A DNA stretch of 64,000 bases. Source: an uncultured Eubacteriales bacterium. GTDB taxonomy: Bacteria; Bacillota; Clostridia; Oscillospirales; Oscillospiraceae. How positions within the stretch are numbered: position 1 is the stretch's first letter; each line of letters opens with the position of its first letter. A program made the position numbers and the translations under genes. The stretch is from positions 15,596-79,595 of the forward strand of contig UQUO01000009.1 in NCBI GenBank assembly GCA_900544295.1, in the 5' to 3' direction. Positions 42,547 to 51,075 of the stretch are shown here, one piece after another. The notes below the pieces were generated by a model. It saw only the letters and a list, made by a program, of their open reading frames with translations. It was not told where the DNA came from and made no database searches.

Positions 42547-42583
42547 TTGCTATTGGGGGGATCACGCATCCCCCTGATAGCAA
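42547..42583 (+). promoter_or_regulatory. Intercistronic RNA hairpin between mglB and mglA
   Basis: TTGCTAT + GGGGG pairs with CCCCC + ATAGCAA around a short loop, in the 126-base gap after mglB. There is no T-run, so it probably stabilises the abundant mglB message or tunes mglA expression, and is not a strong terminator. Confidence 0.65.
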
Positions 42584-42636
42584 TTTGTGATGAAAACCGG
42601 CAGGAGCCGGAGAATTCTTAAACGGGAGTAACTAGA

Positions 42637-44145
42637 ATGGCAGATGCGAAAAACGACATCGTCCTGTCAATACGCGGTATGAGCAAGTCCTTCGGGCGCA
42701 ACCGGGTGCTTGACCATATCAACCTGGACGTGAAGCGCGGAACTGTCATGGGGCTGATGGGCGAGAACGGCGCCGGAAAATCCACGATGATGAAGTGTCT
42801 TTTCGGCACCTACCAGAAGGACGAGGGCAAGATCTTCTTAAACGGCAAGGAGATAAGCTTCTCCGGGCCTAAGGACGCACTGGAAAACGGTATCGCCATG
42901 GTGCACCAGGAGCTCAACCAGTGCCTGGAGCGGAACGTGACGGACAACCTCTTCCTCGGCCGGTATCCGACGAGTTCCGTCGGCGTGGTAGACGAGGGGA
43001 ACATGAAAAAGAAGGCCTCCGAGCTCTTCCGCAAGCTGGGCATGACCGTGAACCTCAGCCAGCCCATGCGGAACATGTCCGTTTCCCAGCGTCAGATGTG
43101 TGAGATAGCCAAGGCCATCTCCTACAACTCTCAGGTCATAGTCCTGGACGAGCCCACCTCCTCTCTGACTGTTCAGGAGGTAGACAAGCTCTTTGAGATG
43201 ATGCGGATGCTGCGCGACCAGGGCATTTCGCTCATTTACATCTCGCACAAGATGGACGAGATATTTGAGATTTGCGATGAGATCTCCGTGCTGCGGGACG
43301 GCAAGCTGGTCATGACGAAGCCCGCGGCGGAGACCAACATGGGCGAGCTCATCACCGCCATGGTCGGCCGCTCTCTCGAGAGCCGCTTCCCGCCCGTGGA
43401 CAACAAGCCGGGAGACACCATCCTCTCCGTGCAGCACCTCTCCACGAAGTACGCGCCGTATTTGCAGGACGTGAGCTTCGACGTCAGGGAGGGCGAGATC
43501 TTCGGCCTTTACGGTCTCGTCGGCGCGGGCAGGACCGAGCTTTTGGAGACGATCTTCGGCGTGCGCACGAGGGCTGCCGGGCGCGTGTACTTCAAAAATC
43601 GCCTCATGAACTTCTCGAACGCAAAGGAAGCCATCGAGCACGGCTTTGCTATGATAACCGAGGAGCGCAAGGCCAACGGCCTCTTCCTCAAATGCGACCT
43701 CACTTTCAACACCACCATCGCCAACCTCAGGCAGTACAAGTCCGGCCCGGCCCTCTCCACGCCCAAAATGGTGAAGGCCACGAACAAGGAGATAAAGACC
43801 ATGCGCACCAAGTGCATGGGTCCGGACGACATGATAACGAGCCTCTCCGGCGGCAACCAGCAGAAGGTCATATTCGGCAAGTGGCTCGAGCGCGAGCCGC
43901 AGGTCTTTATGATGGACGAGCCGACGCGCGGCATAGACGTCGGCGCGAAATACGAGATATACGAGCTCATCATCCGCATGGCCAAGCAGGGGAAGACGAT
44001 AATCGTCGTATCCTCGGAGATGCCCGAGATCCTCGGCATCACGAACCGCATAGGCGTCATGTCCAACGGACACCTTTCCGGCATCGTGAACACGAAGGAA
44101 ACGGACCAGGAGGAGCTCCTGAGACTCAGCGCAAAATACCTGTAA
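42637..44145 (+). CDS. mglA: Galactose ABC transporter ATP-binding protein MglA
   Basis: A 502-residue double-domain ATPase of the monosaccharide importer family. The first domain has Walker A GENGAGKSTMMK, signature MSVSQRQMCEIAKAI and Walker B VIVLDEPTSSLT. The second domain has the degenerate Walker A LVGAGRTELLETIF, signature LSGGNQQKVIFGKW and Walker B VFMMDEPTRGIDVGAKYEIY. This is the usual RbsA/MglA pattern. The ATG follows GGGAGTAACTAGA. It is followed 17 bases later by mglC. Confidence 0.95.
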   Translation: MADAKNDIVLSIRGMSKSFGRNRVLDHINLDVKRGTVMGLMGENGAGKSTMMKCLFGTYQKDEGKIFLNGKEISFSGPKDALENGIAMVHQELNQCLERNVTDNLFLGRYPTSSVGVVDEGNMKKKASELFRKLGMTVNLSQPMRNMSVSQRQMCEIAKAISYNSQVIVLDEPTSSLTVQEVDKLFEMMRMLRDQGISLIYISHKMDEIFEICDEISVLRDGKLVMTKPAAETNMGELITAMVGRSLESRFPPVDNKPGDTILSVQHLSTKYAPYLQDVSFDVREGEIFGLYGLVGAGRTELLETIFGVRTRAAGRVYFKNRLMNFSNAKEAIEHGFAMITEERKANGLFLKCDLTFNTTIANLRQYKSGPALSTPKMVKATNKEIKTMRTKCMGPDDMITSLSGGNQQKVIFGKWLEREPQVFMMDEPTRGIDVGAKYEIYELIIRMAKQGKTIIVVSSEMPEILGITNRIGVMSNGHLSGIVNTKETDQEELLRLSAKYL

Positions 44146-44162
44146 GGTAGGAGAAAACGTTT

Positions 44163-45815
44163 ATGGTTGCAGAAAACACAAAGATTCTGACCGCTGAGCA
44201 GGAAGCTCAGCTCCTTGCGCCGATAGACGAGCACGTCGGCGCCATACAGGAGAAGATAAACGCCCTGCGTCTGAACGGCACTGACAAGGTCCTGGACATA
44301 CAGAACAGCCTTGAGAACCTCAAGCGCGACCGCATCTATACCGCTGAAGAGAAGCAGAAGCGCGCGGCCGAGCTCAAGAAGGAGCTCGAAAAGGCCAAGG
44401 AGGTCGAGGCCAAGAACAAGGCCGAGGTCGCGAAGCTCATTGCCGAGGCCGAGAGCTACCTCAAGGCCAACTACGGCGCCTACTATCAGGCCGTCGTCGC
44501 CAGCTGCGCGGAGGAGAACGTCAGGGCCCAGGAGAGGTACAAGGAGGCCGTGGAGCAGCTGGAGCGCGAGCACCAGGAGACCGTGGCCAAGCTCTCCGAC
44601 CAGCAGGAGCTCAAGGACGAGAAGTACGTCCACAAGAACCGCCTCTTCGACGCGAAGATGTCCCTGCTCAAGGAGAAGCAGACCATCAAGGACAGGCGCC
44701 ACGCCGCCTTTGACCACAAGTACCATCTCATCGACCTGCTGCGCATGTCCAAGTTCACCGTCGGCGAGAGCATGTCCCAGAAGTGGGAGAACTACCGCTA
44801 CACCTTCAACCGCCGCGACTTCTTCCTGCGCAACGGCCTGTACATAGCGATAATCATCATCTTCATCGGCCTGTGCATAGCCACGCCCATAATAAAGGGC
44901 GTGCCGCTGCTCACCGTGAACAACATTCTGAACATCCTGTCCCAGGCCTCGCCGCGTATGTTCCTGGCTCTGGGCGTCGCGGGCCTCATACTGCTGGCCG
45001 GCACGGACCTGTCCATAGGCCGTATGGTAGGCATGGGCATGACGGCCGCGACCATCATCATGCACAACGGCCCCAACACCGGCTCCGTGTTCGGGAAGGT
45101 CTTCGACTTCACGGGCATGCCCATCCTGGGCCGCGTGTTCTTCGCGCTCATCGTCTGCATCGTGCTGTGCACCATCTTCACCACGATCGCCGGCTTCTTC
45201 ACCGCGAAGTTCAAGATGCACCCCTTCATCTCGACCATGGCCAACATGCTCGTCATCTTTGGCCTTGTCACCTACTCGACGAAGGGCGTCTCCTTCGGCG
45301 GTATCGACAGCACCATCCCCGCCATGATCATCCCAAAACTGGGCAAGTTCCCGACCATCATCCTCTGGGCGGCCGCGGCCGTCATCGTCGTGTGGTTCAT
45401 CTGGAACAAGACCACCTTCGGCAAGAACCTGTACGCGGTCGGCGGCAACCCCGAGGCGGCCTCCGTTTCGGGCATCTCGGTGTTCAAGGTCACTGTCGGC
45501 GCCTTCATCATGGCCGGCGTGCTCTACGGCTTCGGCTCCTGGCTTGAGTGCATCCGCATGATAGGCTCCGGCTCCGCGGCCTACGGCCAGGGCTGGGAGA
45601 TGGACGCCATCGCGGCCTGCGTCGTCGGCGGTATCTCGTTCACAGGCGGCATAGGCAAGATCTCCGGCGTCGTCGTCGGCGTCTTTATCTTCACCGCGCT
45701 GACCTACTCCCTGACCACGCTGGGCATCGATACTAACTTGCAGTTTGTGTTCTCCGGTATTATAATACTTGTCGCGGTCATGCTTGACTGCCTGAAGTAC
45801 GTCCAGAAGAAGTAA
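44163..45815 (+). CDS. mglC: Galactose ABC transporter permease MglC with long coiled-coil N-terminal extension
   Basis: A 550-residue permease. Residues ~225-545 are a normal BPD_transp_2 domain (GLYIAIIIIFIGLCIATPII; RMFLALGVAGLILLAGTDLS; IGRMVGMGMTAATIIM; GKNLYAVGGNPEAASVSGIS; CVVGGISFTGGIGKISGVVV). E. coli MglC is about 336 residues, so the first ~225 residues are extra. They are hydrophilic and Lys/Glu/Ala-rich, with heptad-like runs (EKQKRAAELKKELEKAKEVE; KEAVEQLEREHQETVAKLSD), ending in a basic stretch before the first membrane segment. They must lie on the cytoplasmic side and could bind the ATPase or another regulator. AGGAGA lies before the ATG. Confidence 0.9.
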   Translation: MVAENTKILTAEQEAQLLAPIDEHVGAIQEKINALRLNGTDKVLDIQNSLENLKRDRIYTAEEKQKRAAELKKELEKAKEVEAKNKAEVAKLIAEAESYLKANYGAYYQAVVASCAEENVRAQERYKEAVEQLEREHQETVAKLSDQQELKDEKYVHKNRLFDAKMSLLKEKQTIKDRRHAAFDHKYHLIDLLRMSKFTVGESMSQKWENYRYTFNRRDFFLRNGLYIAIIIIFIGLCIATPIIKGVPLLTVNNILNILSQASPRMFLALGVAGLILLAGTDLSIGRMVGMGMTAATIIMHNGPNTGSVFGKVFDFTGMPILGRVFFALIVCIVLCTIFTTIAGFFTAKFKMHPFISTMANMLVIFGLVTYSTKGVSFGGIDSTIPAMIIPKLGKFPTIILWAAAAVIVVWFIWNKTTFGKNLYAVGGNPEAASVSGISVFKVTVGAFIMAGVLYGFGSWLECIRMIGSGSAAYGQGWEMDAIAACVVGGISFTGGIGKISGVVVGVFIFTALTYSLTTLGIDTNLQFVFSGIIILVAVMLDCLKYVQKK

Positions 45816-45836
45816 GATCCCATTTAAACACGCAGT

Positions 45837-45885
45837 AAACCGCTGCAAAGCAGATGTGACCTGTCCGCCTTCTTTGCAGCGGTTT
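45837..45885 (+). terminator. Terminator/attenuator between mglC and galK
   Basis: AAACCGCTGCAAAG / CTTTGCAGCGGTTT 14-bp stem with a 21-base loop and TTTTA after it. Partial read-through could let galK be expressed with mgl. Confidence 0.75.
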
Positions 45886-45927
45886 TATCATGCCCCATAC
45901 CGGAACTGAAAAGAGGAGAGAATTACT

Positions 45928-47208
45928 ATGCAGAAATTGGGTGCCGTGCGCCGCGCCCTGGACGCCGGCGAGCTGGACATTGTATTGTCCCGGCTCAAAT
46001 ACGGCGGGAGCGGCAGGGACAAAGTTGCAAATGTGCTGGAGGGGTTTGCCCGCAGCTTCGGCGCGGACGAGGAGCGTCCCGTGGTGCTCTGCTCTGCGCC
46101 CGGACGTACCGAGATCTGCGGCAACCATACCGATCATCAGCGCGGCCGCGTGCTGGCCGGAGCCGTGGACCTGGACTTTCTGGCCTGCGCTTCGCCCAAC
46201 GGCACGGACAGGATAAGGTTCCAGTCCGAGGGCTGGCCGCTGGTGGAAATAAGCCTGGACGAGCTGCTCCCCAAGGCAGACGAGCGCGAGACCACGGCCG
46301 CCCTTGTGCGCGGCATGGCAGGGCTCGTAGCGGAGCGCGGCTATAAAGTTGCAGGGTTTGACGCCTATGCGGTCTCGGAGGTGCTGCCCGGCTCGGGCCT
46401 GTCCTCTTCGGCAGCCTGCGAGGTGCTTCTGGGCGTTATCGAAAACTGCCTGTTCTGCGGCGGTGAGCTTGACGCTGTTACCATAGCGCAGCTTGGCCAG
46501 CGGGCGGAGAACGTCTACTTCGGCAAGCCCAGCGGGCTGATGGACCAGATGGCCTCCTCCGTCGGCGGGGCCGTTGCCATAGACTTTGCCGATCCCCTGA
46601 AGCCCGAGGTTCGCAGCGTCTCCGTGGACCTGGAGGCCATGGGCTATGCCCTTTGCATAATAGACTCCGGCGCGAGCCACGCGGCGCTTACGGGTGAGTA
46701 CGCCTCCATACCCGAGGAGGTGGGCCAGATAGCGGCCCAGTTCGGCAAGCGTGTGCTCCGCGAGGTGGACGAGGCCGAGTTTATGCGCGCGCTGCCGGAG
46801 CTGCGCCGCGCGGCGGGCGACAGGGCCGTGCTGAGGGCCATGCACTTCTTCGCGGACGACCGGCGCTCCGCCGAGGAGGCGGACGCTCTGGAGCGCGGGG
46901 ATACGGAGGGCTTTCTGGCCCTGGTGCGCGAATCCGGGCGCTCCTCCTGGGAGCTGCTGCAGAACATCACGCCGACAGGCGCGGTGAAGGAGCAGGCCAT
47001 GGCCGTGGCCCTCGCCGTGGCGGAGCGCGCCCTGGGCGGCCGCGGCGCCTGCCGCGTCCACGGCGGCGGCTTCGCCGGCACCATACAGGCCTTCGTGCCC
47101 CTGGACATGAAAGAGAGCTTCCGCTCCGCCGTGGAGTCCGTCCTGGGCAAGGGCAGCTGCCACATCCTGTCCATCCGTCCGGCAGGCGGCGCAGTCCTGG
47201 TCGGCTGA
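45928..47208 (+). CDS. galK: Galactokinase GalK
   Basis: A 426-residue GHMP kinase that phosphorylates D-galactose at C1, the first step of the Leloir pathway. The galactokinase signature SAPGRTEICGNHTDHQRG is close to the N-terminus. The ATP-binding loop is VLPGSGLSSSAACEVLLG, and FGKPSGLMDQMASSVGGAVA holds the catalytic Asp region. GRGACRVHGGGFAGTIQAFV is the third motif. The protein is slightly longer than usual (about 390). GAGGAGAG precedes the ATG. It follows the sugar importer and completes a galactose uptake and entry module; galT and galE are not in this window. Confidence 0.93.
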   Translation: MQKLGAVRRALDAGELDIVLSRLKYGGSGRDKVANVLEGFARSFGADEERPVVLCSAPGRTEICGNHTDHQRGRVLAGAVDLDFLACASPNGTDRIRFQSEGWPLVEISLDELLPKADERETTAALVRGMAGLVAERGYKVAGFDAYAVSEVLPGSGLSSSAACEVLLGVIENCLFCGGELDAVTIAQLGQRAENVYFGKPSGLMDQMASSVGGAVAIDFADPLKPEVRSVSVDLEAMGYALCIIDSGASHAALTGEYASIPEEVGQIAAQFGKRVLREVDEAEFMRALPELRRAAGDRAVLRAMHFFADDRRSAEEADALERGDTEGFLALVRESGRSSWELLQNITPTGAVKEQAMAVALAVAERALGGRGACRVHGGGFAGTIQAFVPLDMKESFRSAVESVLGKGSCHILSIRPAGGAVLVG

Positions 47209-47215
47209 ACCAAGT

Positions 47216-47252
47216 AAAAAAGACGCCTGCGTGTGCAGGCGTCTTTTTTTAT
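47216..47252. terminator. Bidirectional terminator after galK
   Basis: AAAAAAGACGCCTGC - GTGT - GCAGGCGTCTTTTTT, between convergent galK and the phosphotransferase gene. Confidence 0.9.
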
Positions 47253-48136
47253 TCTGCCCGCCCCCGTATGAGCGCGAGGGCCTGCCGTCTGGCCAGGGGC
47301 AGGTATTTTTTGTAGTATTCGCTCTCCGTGTCGCCGTATTTGTGGCCGACGAACACCCATTCGCAGTATTCGTAGAACAAAAAGAGTTCGAGCGTCCGGC
47401 GCCAGTCCGCGTAAGCTATCCCCCGCTCACGCAGGAGCTTGTCATAGTAATGATCTATAGCGAAGTCCCTGTCCTCCCGCGTCATGTGGAACAGCGCGTC
47501 CTCCGCCTCCTCGCCGTGGGCGATGAGGCGGGCGAAAGACGAGGGGTAGGGCAGGATGCCGCCGTACTCCCAGTCTATCAGGACCGCCCTGTCGTCCGAG
47601 ACGATGACGTTGAAGGGCAGCAGGTCGTCATGGCAGAGCGCCCTCGGAACGGAGCTGTATGCCCGCATAAACAGCGCATAGGCCTCCTCCAGCAGCGGGT
47701 CTTTCAGGAATTGCCCGCGCCTTTCACGGTCGCGCAGGCTCTTGTCGAAGCTGTAGCCACAGGACGCAAGCTCCCGGCTCTCCCAGGTCCTCGCCTGAAG
47801 CGAGATGAGCGCGTCCAGGGCCAGCGTCAGTCTGGCGCGGTCGCAGCGGCGCAGGTCTTCCCCTTCCGCATATTCCATGAGGAGGTAGGTCCTCTCTCCG
47901 TCTGCGACAGTCTGATATACGGCAGGGACACAGCCCTCGTTTAAAACGCCGAGGATGTCCCGGTATATCTCCTCCTCAAAGCCCTTGGCCTGCTTGAGGA
48001 TGCAGGCGGCTCCGCCGGTGTCGATTTTCCAAACCTGGTATGGCTCGTCGTCCTCCTCGTGCCTCAGCTGTGTTATCGCCGCCCCTTCCGCTGCGGGCAC
48101 GGCGTCTATGCGCTTTAAAATGTCGTGCAGCTCCAT
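47249..48136 (-). CDS. Aminoglycoside phosphotransferase (APH)/choline-kinase-fold protein
   Basis: A 295-residue kinase-fold protein. The catalytic loop is ALCHDDLLPFNVIV (Asp and Asn of the HxDxxxxN motif), followed by VLIDWEYGGILPYPSS (metal-binding Asp). The N-lobe has YQVWKIDTGGAACILKQAKG with the ATP-binding Lys, and YLLMEYAEGEDLR. The C-terminal half has FFLYEYCEW-like aromatic stretches. The substrate could be choline, a sugar, homoserine or a drug. I start at the ATG at 48136 with GAGGTG upstream; the open frame continues upstream through tRNA-Leu, which cannot be coding. Resistance should not be assumed. Confidence 0.82.
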   Translation of the reverse strand: MELHDILKRIDAVPAAEGAAITQLRHEEDDEPYQVWKIDTGGAACILKQAKGFEEEIYRDILGVLNEGCVPAVYQTVADGERTYLLMEYAEGEDLRRCDRARLTLALDALISLQARTWESRELASCGYSFDKSLRDRERRGQFLKDPLLEEAYALFMRAYSSVPRALCHDDLLPFNVIVSDDRAVLIDWEYGGILPYPSSFARLIAHGEEAEDALFHMTREDRDFAIDHYYDKLLRERGIAYADWRRTLELFLFYEYCEWVFVGHKYGDTESEYYKKYLPLARRQALALIRGRAE

Positions 48137-48197
48137 TTGGCACCTCTGTTTCTCCGGCTCCAGGCGCATGAAGCCGCCGCAGATGTCATAACCGAAA

Positions 48198-48226
48198 CGC
48201 CGGAGCAGATCGTCTCTGCTCCGGCG
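48198..48226 (-). terminator. Terminator of tRNA-Leu
   Basis: CGCCGGAGCAGA / TCTGCTCCGGCG 12-bp stem with a 5-base loop, directly after the tRNA 3' end on the minus strand, followed by TTTCGG. Confidence 0.75.
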
Positions 48227-48310
48227 TGGTGCGGGCATGGGGACTTGAACCCCAACGCCAAAGGCACGAGAACCTAAATCTCGCATGTCTGCCAATTCCA
48301 TCATGCCCGC
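48227..48310 (-). tRNA. tRNA-Leu (anticodon TAG), CCA encoded
   Basis: Acceptor GCGGGCA pairs with TGCCCGC; A and CCA follow. The anticodon stem CGAGA/TCTCG encloses TTTAGGT, giving anticodon TAG. A long variable arm (GTGCCTTTGGCGT region) marks it as a class II tRNA. The T loop is TTCAAGT. It reads the Leu codon CUA and, by wobble, other CUN codons. Confidence 0.95.
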
Positions 48311-48319
48311 GTAAATGTT

Positions 48320-48349
48320 ATATTACTACGTTTTACCCCCCGCTGTCAA
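48320..48349 (-). promoter_or_regulatory. Promoter of tRNA-Leu
   Basis: On the minus strand TTGACA - 18 bases - TAATAT, ten bases before the tRNA 5' end. Confidence 0.7.
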
Positions 48350-48358
48350 CTTGGGCTA

Positions 48359-48387
48359 TTGACATCTTTCGCCGGGAATTGTATCAT
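48359..48387 (+). promoter_or_regulatory. Promoter of the DUF554/EamA operon
   Basis: TTGACA - 17 bases - TATCAT, 35 bases before the DUF554 start codon, back to back with the tRNA-Leu promoter. Confidence 0.78.
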
Positions 48388-48421
48388 TTCCATGCGATTT
48401 CGACGTCTGGGAGGCTTTTTC

Positions 48422-49123
48422 ATGCTCGGTGTGCTTGCCAATTCCGCGGGCGTGCTCTTCGGCGGGGCCGTAGGGCTGGCCTTCCGCGGCCGGATAAACC
48501 CAAAATACACCTCCGCGCTCATGGCCGCGCTTGCCCTTGTGAGCCTGGGGCTCGGCATAGTCTGCGTCGTCGGCGTTTCCGACACGCTCTGCCTCATCCT
48601 ATGCGTCTCCATCGGCACCCTGCTCGGCGAGCTGCTGCGCATAGACGACAGGGTCGAGGCCCTCGGCGCTCTGGCTGAGAAGCGCCTCGCTGGCGGCGAC
48701 GGCGGCTTTGCCCAGGCCTTCGTCTCCTGCTCCATCCTCTACTGCGTCGGCAGCATGACCGTCATGGGCAGCGTCGAGGCCGGCATAAACGGCGACAATT
48801 CCATCCTCTACGCCAAGGCCGTGCTCGACTTCGTGGCCTCCCTCGCCTTCGGCGCGGGGCTGGGCGCGGGAGTCATGGCCTCCTCCGTCTGCGTTCTCAT
48901 CACCGAGGGCGGGCTGACGCTGCTGGCCTCGGCCCTCTCCCCCTACCTCACGGAGCGGGTCGTGGGCGAGATGTCCGCCGTCGGCGGCGTGCTGCTGCTG
49001 GGCCTGTCAATAAACCTGCTCGGGCTAAGGCAGGAGCGCATGCGCGTGGCCAACATGCTGCCGGCTGTCTTCCTGCCCATCGCCTACGTCCCCCTCTACG
49101 ACCTCATAAGCGAGCTGATATGA
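48422..49123 (+). CDS. DUF554-family membrane protein
   Basis: A 233-residue protein with about seven hydrophobic segments, from the YdfK-like DUF554 family of unknown transport or channel function. Family marks are GVLANSAGVLFGGAVGLAFR, LLCVSIGTLLGELLRIDDRV-like ILCVSIGTLLGELLRIDDRV, and FVSCSILYCVGSMTVMGSVE. GINGDNSILYAKAVLDFVAS follows. The ATG at 48422 follows GGGAGGCTTTTTC; the in-frame upstream TTG coincides with the -35 box and is not used. Its stop overlaps the EamA gene start as ATGA, so the two are translated together. Confidence 0.87.
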   Translation: MLGVLANSAGVLFGGAVGLAFRGRINPKYTSALMAALALVSLGLGIVCVVGVSDTLCLILCVSIGTLLGELLRIDDRVEALGALAEKRLAGGDGGFAQAFVSCSILYCVGSMTVMGSVEAGINGDNSILYAKAVLDFVASLAFGAGLGAGVMASSVCVLITEGGLTLLASALSPYLTERVVGEMSAVGGVLLLGLSINLLGLRQERMRVANMLPAVFLPIAYVPLYDLISELI

Positions 49124-50016
49124 TGAACAAGAGCAAGAACACATATACCCTCTCCATCCTGGCTGCGGGCTGCCTCTGGGGCTTCATGGGCCTGTTTCGC
49201 CGCTATATGGGCGAGGCGGGCTTCAGCTCCTCCGGCGTCATCGTCCTGCGCTGCGGCGTCGCGGCGCTCTGCTTCGCTCTGACGCTGCTTTTGACGGGGC
49301 CTTCCCAGTTTCGCGTGCGGCTGCGGGACGCCTGGTGCTTTTTCGGCAGCGGCGTCGTGAGCCTGCTGTTTTTCACCTTCTGCTACTTCCAGGCCATGAA
49401 CTACATGAGCCTCTCCGCTGCGGCCATCCTGCTCTACACCGCCCCGGCCATCGTGACCCTGCTCTCCGCCCTGCTCTTCAAGGAACGGCTGACGGGCCTG
49501 AAGCTCCTCGCCGTGCTGCTGGCCTTTCTCGGCTGCGCCCTGGTCTCCGGCCTTGGCGCTGGGGATATGGCCCTTTCGACGGCGGGCATACTCTACGGCC
49601 TCGGCGCGGGCTTCGGCTACGCCATGTACAGCATCTTCGCCCGCTACGCCCTGGAGCGCGGCTATTCCAGCAACACGATAAACTTCTATTCCTGCCTGCT
49701 GGCCGCCCTGGGCGCGGCGCTCATCTGGGGCGTGGACGGCGTCTTCGAGACGGCGGCGGCCTCCGGCGGGAACCTGGCCCTCGCCATCGGCGCGGGCGTC
49801 GTCACCTGCTACCTGCCATATCTGCTCTATACCCACGGCCTCACGGGCATGGAGACGGGCCGCGCCTCCATCATGGCCTCCGTCGAGCCTGTCGTGGCCA
49901 CCATCGTCGGCGCAGCCGTGTTCCACGAGCGTATGGGCCTTCTGTCATACTGCGGCGTCGTGCTCGTGCTCTCAGCCGTAGTGCTGCTGAACGCCGGACC
50001 CAAGCGCCGGGTTTGA
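49120..50016 (+). CDS. EamA-family (DMT superfamily) permease
   Basis: A 298-residue membrane transporter made of two five-segment EamA repeats, ten hydrophobic segments in all. The first repeat begins YTLSILAAGCLWGFMGLFRR and the second GILYGLGAGFGYAMYSIFAR. EPVVATIVGAAVFHERMGLL and AIVTLLSALLFKERLTGLKL are the typical ends of each repeat. Such proteins export amino acids, nucleobases or other metabolites; the substrate is unknown. It is coupled to the DUF554 gene by a 4-base overlap. Confidence 0.9.
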   Translation: MMNKSKNTYTLSILAAGCLWGFMGLFRRYMGEAGFSSSGVIVLRCGVAALCFALTLLLTGPSQFRVRLRDAWCFFGSGVVSLLFFTFCYFQAMNYMSLSAAAILLYTAPAIVTLLSALLFKERLTGLKLLAVLLAFLGCALVSGLGAGDMALSTAGILYGLGAGFGYAMYSIFARYALERGYSSNTINFYSCLLAALGAALIWGVDGVFETAAASGGNLALAIGAGVVTCYLPYLLYTHGLTGMETGRASIMASVEPVVATIVGAAVFHERMGLLSYCGVVLVLSAVVLLNAGPKRRV

Positions 50017-50041
50017 TTTGTTCACATTTATGTGGTATCAT
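50013..50041 (+). promoter_or_regulatory. Promoter of the GH25 lipoprotein gene
   Basis: TTGATT - 17 bases - TATCAT, 35 bases before the start codon at 50077. The -35 box overlaps the stop codon of the EamA gene. Confidence 0.65.
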
Positions 50042-50076
50042 GTGTCGAATCCCGTCGGATACGAAAGGACGAGACA

Positions 50077-51000
50077 ATGAAAAGACTTACCGCGATACTG
50101 CTGCTCATATCCCTGGCCCTGGGCCTTGCCGCCTGCGGCGGCGAGCCGGAGCCCACGCCCGACCCGCATGAGGGCATGATATACGTGAACACCGGCGCAG
50201 GAGAGGAGTGGGTGGACGAGGCCGAGGGCGTGCCCGTCTCCCAGCTGTCCGAGTCGGATTTTGAGACAGGCGGGGACGGCATCCCCGTCTACACCGGCGA
50301 CGTCTACGAGACGCGCCTCGGCATCGACGTCTCCTTCTACCAGGGCGACATCGACTGGCAGGCCGTCGCGGACGCGGGCATAGAGTTTGCCATGATACGC
50401 TGCGGCTACCGCGGCTCCTCCGAGGGCGAGCTCTTCGTGGACGAGAAGTTCGAGCAGAACATGCAGGGCGCCATAGACGCCGGGCTCGACGTGGGCGTCT
50501 ACTTCTTCTCCCAGTCCATGGGCGCCATAGAGGCCGCCGAGGAGGCCCTCTTCGTCCTCGACCTTATCAAGGACTACGACATCTCCATGCCCGTCGCCTT
50601 CGACTGGGAGCCGCTTGAGGACTCCCGCGCCGAGGACATAAACGACGAGGAGCTCACCGCCTCCGCCCTTGTCTTCTGCGAGATGATAAAGGACGCGGGC
50701 TACACCCCCTGCGTCTACTTCTACCGCTACATCGCCTACCACGATTACGACCTGAGCCGTCTGGCAGACTTCCTCTTCTGGATCGGCGCCCCCGGCTCTG
50801 CCCCGGATTTCTACTACGAGGCCGCGATCTGGCAGTTTTCCTTTACGAGCCGCATAGACGGCATAGACGCCGACGTGGACATGAACCTCCAGTTCTACGC
50901 CCCGGGTGCCGACCCCTCCTTCCCCGGCCCCGAGCCCAGCCCTGTGGAGACGGAAGAGCCCGCCGAGAGCCCGGAGCCCGCTGAAGAAACGGACGGCTGA
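50077..51000 (+). CDS. Surface lipoprotein with GH25 (Lyc-type muramidase-like) domain
   Basis: A 307-residue lipoprotein. The signal peptide ends GLAAC (Cys20), then an acidic linker. The GH25 barrel starts at about residue 82 with LGIDVSFYQGDIDWQAVADA, where Asp is the conserved first catalytic-site residue. GIEFAMIRCGYRG follows, and the DxE pair is in MPVAFDWEPLEDS. YEAAIWQFSFTSRIDGIDAD with VDMNLQ closes the domain. GH25 enzymes cut peptidoglycan between MurNAc and GlcNAc. The tail is Pro/Glu-rich. ATG after AAAGGACGAGACA. Role: remodelling of its own wall or attack on neighbours; not decidable. Confidence 0.88.
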   Translation: MKRLTAILLLISLALGLAACGGEPEPTPDPHEGMIYVNTGAGEEWVDEAEGVPVSQLSESDFETGGDGIPVYTGDVYETRLGIDVSFYQGDIDWQAVADAGIEFAMIRCGYRGSSEGELFVDEKFEQNMQGAIDAGLDVGVYFFSQSMGAIEAAEEALFVLDLIKDYDISMPVAFDWEPLEDSRAEDINDEELTASALVFCEMIKDAGYTPCVYFYRYIAYHDYDLSRLADFLFWIGAPGSAPDFYYEAAIWQFSFTSRIDGIDADVDMNLQFYAPGADPSFPGPEPSPVETEEPAESPEPAEETDG

Positions 51001-51026
51001 TTTTTCCCGGGAGCGTAAAGTTTTCC

Positions 51027-51055
51027 TTGACAGCCGCCCCGCGCGCGTGTATAAT
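51027..51055 (+). promoter_or_regulatory. Consensus promoter of the SAM-riboswitch operon
   Basis: TTGACA - 17 bases - TATAAT, a perfect match to the housekeeping consensus, ending 21 bases before the riboswitch aptamer. Confidence 0.9.
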
Positions 51056-51075
51056 ATTTGCTGACAACTGAAAAG

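Noticed and set aside
43509..45848. A 779-codon open frame on the minus strand across mglA and mglC
   Set aside because: It is antisense to two well-identified genes; long antisense frames are common here because of the GC-rich third codon positions. Many similar ones were ignored.
47249..48136. Antibiotic-resistance gene
   Set aside because: The protein has the phosphotransferase fold, but nothing in the sequence points to aminoglycosides, and no other resistance or mobility gene lies beside it.
48137..48304. N-terminal extension of the phosphotransferase ORF
   Set aside because: It runs through tRNA-Leu and its terminator, and the ATG at 48136 has a good ribosome site.
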